Positions 13,223 to 14,800 of a stretch of DNA of 14,800 nucleotides are shown here, one piece after another. The position numbers and the translations under genes are program-made. Each line of letters starts with the position of its first letter. Position 1 is the stretch's first letter. The stretch covers positions 1-14,800 of the forward strand of contig JALHUQ010000108.1 of the NCBI GenBank assembly GCA_022866645.1, read 5' to 3'. The stretch comes from Woeseiaceae bacterium (GTDB lineage Bacteria > Pseudomonadota > Gammaproteobacteria > Steroidobacterales > Woeseiaceae). Below the pieces are notes generated by a model, which worked only from the letters and a program-made list of their open reading frames with translations, searched no databases and had not been told where the DNA came from.

Positions 13223-14551
13223 TCAGGCCTCGCGGTCTGTTCCGAGAATTTTGAAACCTGGAATCGGAATGATGTATTTGCCACCTGCAGCACTAAATTC
13301 TGCAGTGCTCTCGATAATGTCCTTGGCGAAATTCCACGCGAGTATCAAAAGGTAATCCGGCGGATTTTTCGCCAGCACGTCTCGATTCACGATCGGAATA
13401 CCGGTTCCCGGCGAAAATCGACCGATCTTTTCCGGCGTGTCATCGACGATGTAGTCCACGGTTTCGCCATCGAAGTGGCACGCGTTTAATAGCGTATTGC
13501 CTTTCGCTGACGCCGCAAATGCCGCGATTCTGGCGCCACCACTCTTCAACGCCTTGATCTCCATCACAAGCTCGGCGATCAGCTCATCGATCTCACTATT
13601 CCAGGCCTCGTAAATTTCGACAGCGTGGTAACCCTCACGCTTCTCATGGGCGATAAATTCTGCGACCGCCGGCAAAACATCGTGACGACCCTTGTTACCG
13701 ATAAAGACGCGAATCGTGCCGCCGTGAATTTCCTGTTTTTGCACATCAAAAACAACCATGCCAAGACTTTCCGCAAGCCGTCGGACAGGTTCGAGCAATA
13801 CGTAACTAAGGTGTTCGAAGTAGATTGTGTCGAATTCGCGGTGCTCTATAAAATCGACGCCGTACGGAAATTCGAGCATCAGCGTGCCATCTTCACTGAG
13901 GCAGTTCTTCGCGGCTGACACAAAGCCGCGCACGTCATCGACGTGTGCGAAGACATTGGTTGCTGTGATCAGGCTCGGTCTGCCGTGCTCAGCGATGACC
14001 TTATCAGCAGCGTCTGCCCCCCAGAAACTGGTGATCGTCGGAACTCCCTGAGCTTCGGCGATTTCGGCGAGATTTTCAGCCGGATCCACATTCACGACCC
14101 TGACGCCCAGCTCGTCCTTGAACACCGACAAAAGCGCACCGTCGTTGCCCGCTATGTCGACCACGAGATCGCCGTTCTTCAAACCCAGTGAGTCTCGCAT
14201 CGATCTTGCCATTACCCGGCAATGGTCAATATAGGTCCGACTGATTGAAGAACGATAGGCATAATTCGAAAACATTTCGCGTGGATCGATAACGACCGTC
14301 AGTTGTGACAGCGAACAATCACGACAATATTGCACCTGCATCGGGTAACGCTGCATGTTCTTCGCGTCATGCTCGCTCGCAGCCAGATTGTTCGCCAGCG
14401 GCATCATGCCGAGATTGAGATAGCGGAGCAAATCGGTGCTATCACAAATTCGACAATGAGTGACTTCGCGAGCAATGCCGTTGTTATTCTGCTTCACGTT
14501 AATTGGGCTACTTTCAGAGGAATGGGCGAATTGTACGCGGTAGGCTGGCAA
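13223..14551 (-). CDS. NDP-sugar C-methyltransferase (SAM-dependent, TylCIII/TcaB9-like)
   Basis: 442 residues. It probably methylates a carbon of a 4-keto-6-deoxy nucleotide sugar, usually C-3. Three parts are seen: an N-terminal zinc-binding domain (Cys33, Cys36, Cys76, Cys79; YLNLGMMPLANN at 44-55), a SAM-binding domain (VVDIAGNDGALL at 130-141, with the aspartate of VNVDP at 153-157), and a C-terminal domain with AAFAASAKGNTLLN (343-356). The active-site signature TIYFEHLSY (242-250) keeps the Tyr-x-Glu-His of structurally studied 3-C-methyltransferases, and His204 may match their second histidine. The nucleotide-binding motif is DIAGNDG rather than the common IGSNDG. The frame opens at TTG 14551; a GTG at 14497 gives a more family-like N-terminus, and neither has a clear Shine-Dalgarno. 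First gene of the rmlA-rmlB operon. Confidence 0.88.
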   Translation of the reverse strand: MPAYRVQFAHSSESSPINVKQNNNGIAREVTHCRICDSTDLLRYLNLGMMPLANNLAASEHDAKNMQRYPMQVQYCRDCSLSQLTVVIDPREMFSNYAYRSSISRTYIDHCRVMARSMRDSLGLKNGDLVVDIAGNDGALLSVFKDELGVRVVNVDPAENLAEIAEAQGVPTITSFWGADAADKVIAEHGRPSLITATNVFAHVDDVRGFVSAAKNCLSEDGTLMLEFPYGVDFIEHREFDTIYFEHLSYVLLEPVRRLAESLGMVVFDVQKQEIHGGTIRVFIGNKGRHDVLPAVAEFIAHEKREGYHAVEIYEAWNSEIDELIAELVMEIKALKSGGARIAAFAASAKGNTLLNACHFDGETVDYIVDDTPEKIGRFSPGTGIPIVNRDVLAKNPPDYLLILAWNFAKDIIESTAEFSAAGGKYIIPIPGFKILGTDREA

Positions 14552-14642
14552 TAATCATCGCAGTCACTAAGAATCCACTGAATTTCGTGCCGGAATCGGG
14601 CATCATTCCCATCAACGTCAGCCCTGACACGCGCGGAATCAC

Positions 14643-14800
14643 ATGAGAAAACTACTCAATAAACTGCTCGTAAAATTCGGTCTCCTTATTATCAAAGCGC
14701 CGACGCTGCTGACAGACAGGAGTTTGACGACATCAGACTCTTTTCCACTCGCGTTGACCGAAAAGGTCACCGTCGATGAGGCCACTGATACTCCGGAAAA
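14643..14800 (+). CDS. 5' end of an unidentified gene, truncated by the window
   Basis: An ATG at 14643 opens a frame that stays open for 52 codons to the right edge. GGA lies 5 nt upstream as a possible ribosome binding site (CGCGGAATCAC). The product begins with a basic, hydrophobic stretch, MRKLLNKLLVKFGLLIIKAP, then turns polar and acidic (TEKVTVDEATDTPE). That could be an amphipathic or membrane-associated N-terminus. No family can be recognised from this fragment. It is divergent from the methyltransferase operon and may be another surface-polysaccharide gene, by position only. Confidence 0.5.
   Translation, partial: MRKLLNKLLVKFGLLIIKAPTLLTDRSLTTSDSFPLALTEKVTVDEATDTPE

Noticed and set aside
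13204..13293. A 30-codon N-terminal extension of rmlA
   Set aside because: It would overlap the methyltransferase coding end by about 70 bp and has no match to RmlA proteins, which begin about at MSKRTTKGIILAGG.
11195..14551. A complete dTDP-L-rhamnose operon
   Set aside because: Only rmlA and rmlB are present; no rmlC epimerase or rmlD reductase frame occurs in the window.
1..14800. Mobile element, phage, CRISPR or defence system
   Set aside because: No transposase, integrase, repeat-spacer pattern, toxin-antitoxin pair or defence nuclease could be found on either strand.

Overview
The window (14.8 kb, moderate GC) looks like chromosomal DNA of a Gammaproteobacterium. The evidence is a combination of LPS genes (an LpxL-type lipid A acyltransferase, a Kdo kinase of the KdkA family, a family 9 heptosyltransferase), a PpnN nucleosidase closely resembling the E. 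coli protein, an MltD-type lytic transglycosylase and a 5' htpG fragment. A marine lineage such as Woeseiales is possible, but that is only an impression. No insertion sequences, phage genes, CRISPR arrays, tRNAs or rRNAs are visible.

Layout. (1) Positions 1-1760, minus strand: the first 232 codons of htpG behind a sigma32-like promoter, two small coupled genes of unknown function (one a two-helix membrane protein), a strong symmetric terminator hairpin, and an 88-residue tryptophan-rich protein carrying a repeated WxxYRxW motif. (2) Positions 1880-6112, minus strand: a co-directional envelope cluster of mltD, a four-helix membrane protein coupled to it, an L,D-transpeptidase and ppnN. (3) Positions 6173-8443, plus strand: an exported zinc hydrolase of the AstE/AspA family followed by lpxL. 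(4) Positions 8416-11213: kdkA (minus) and a heptosyltransferase (plus) start 18 bp apart, both at TTG codons, and a family 2 glycosyltransferase is coupled to the heptosyltransferase. (5) Positions 11195-14551, minus strand: a nucleotide-sugar operon of a sugar C-methyltransferase, rmlA and rmlB, with no rmlC or rmlD in view. (6) From 14643, plus strand: the beginning of an unidentified gene that runs off the window.

Together, the right half builds the outer leaflet: lpxL acylates lipid A, kdkA phosphorylates Kdo, the heptosyltransferase probably adds the first heptose, the family 2 enzyme extends the glycan, and the rmlA/rmlB/methyltransferase set probably supplies a C-methylated 6-deoxysugar. 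The left half handles peptidoglycan turnover and crosslinking, nucleotide homeostasis and protein folding. I see no defence or mobile system. The most open points are the branched-sugar operon, the exported AstE/AspA-like hydrolase, the mltD-coupled membrane protein and the WxxYRxW small protein.
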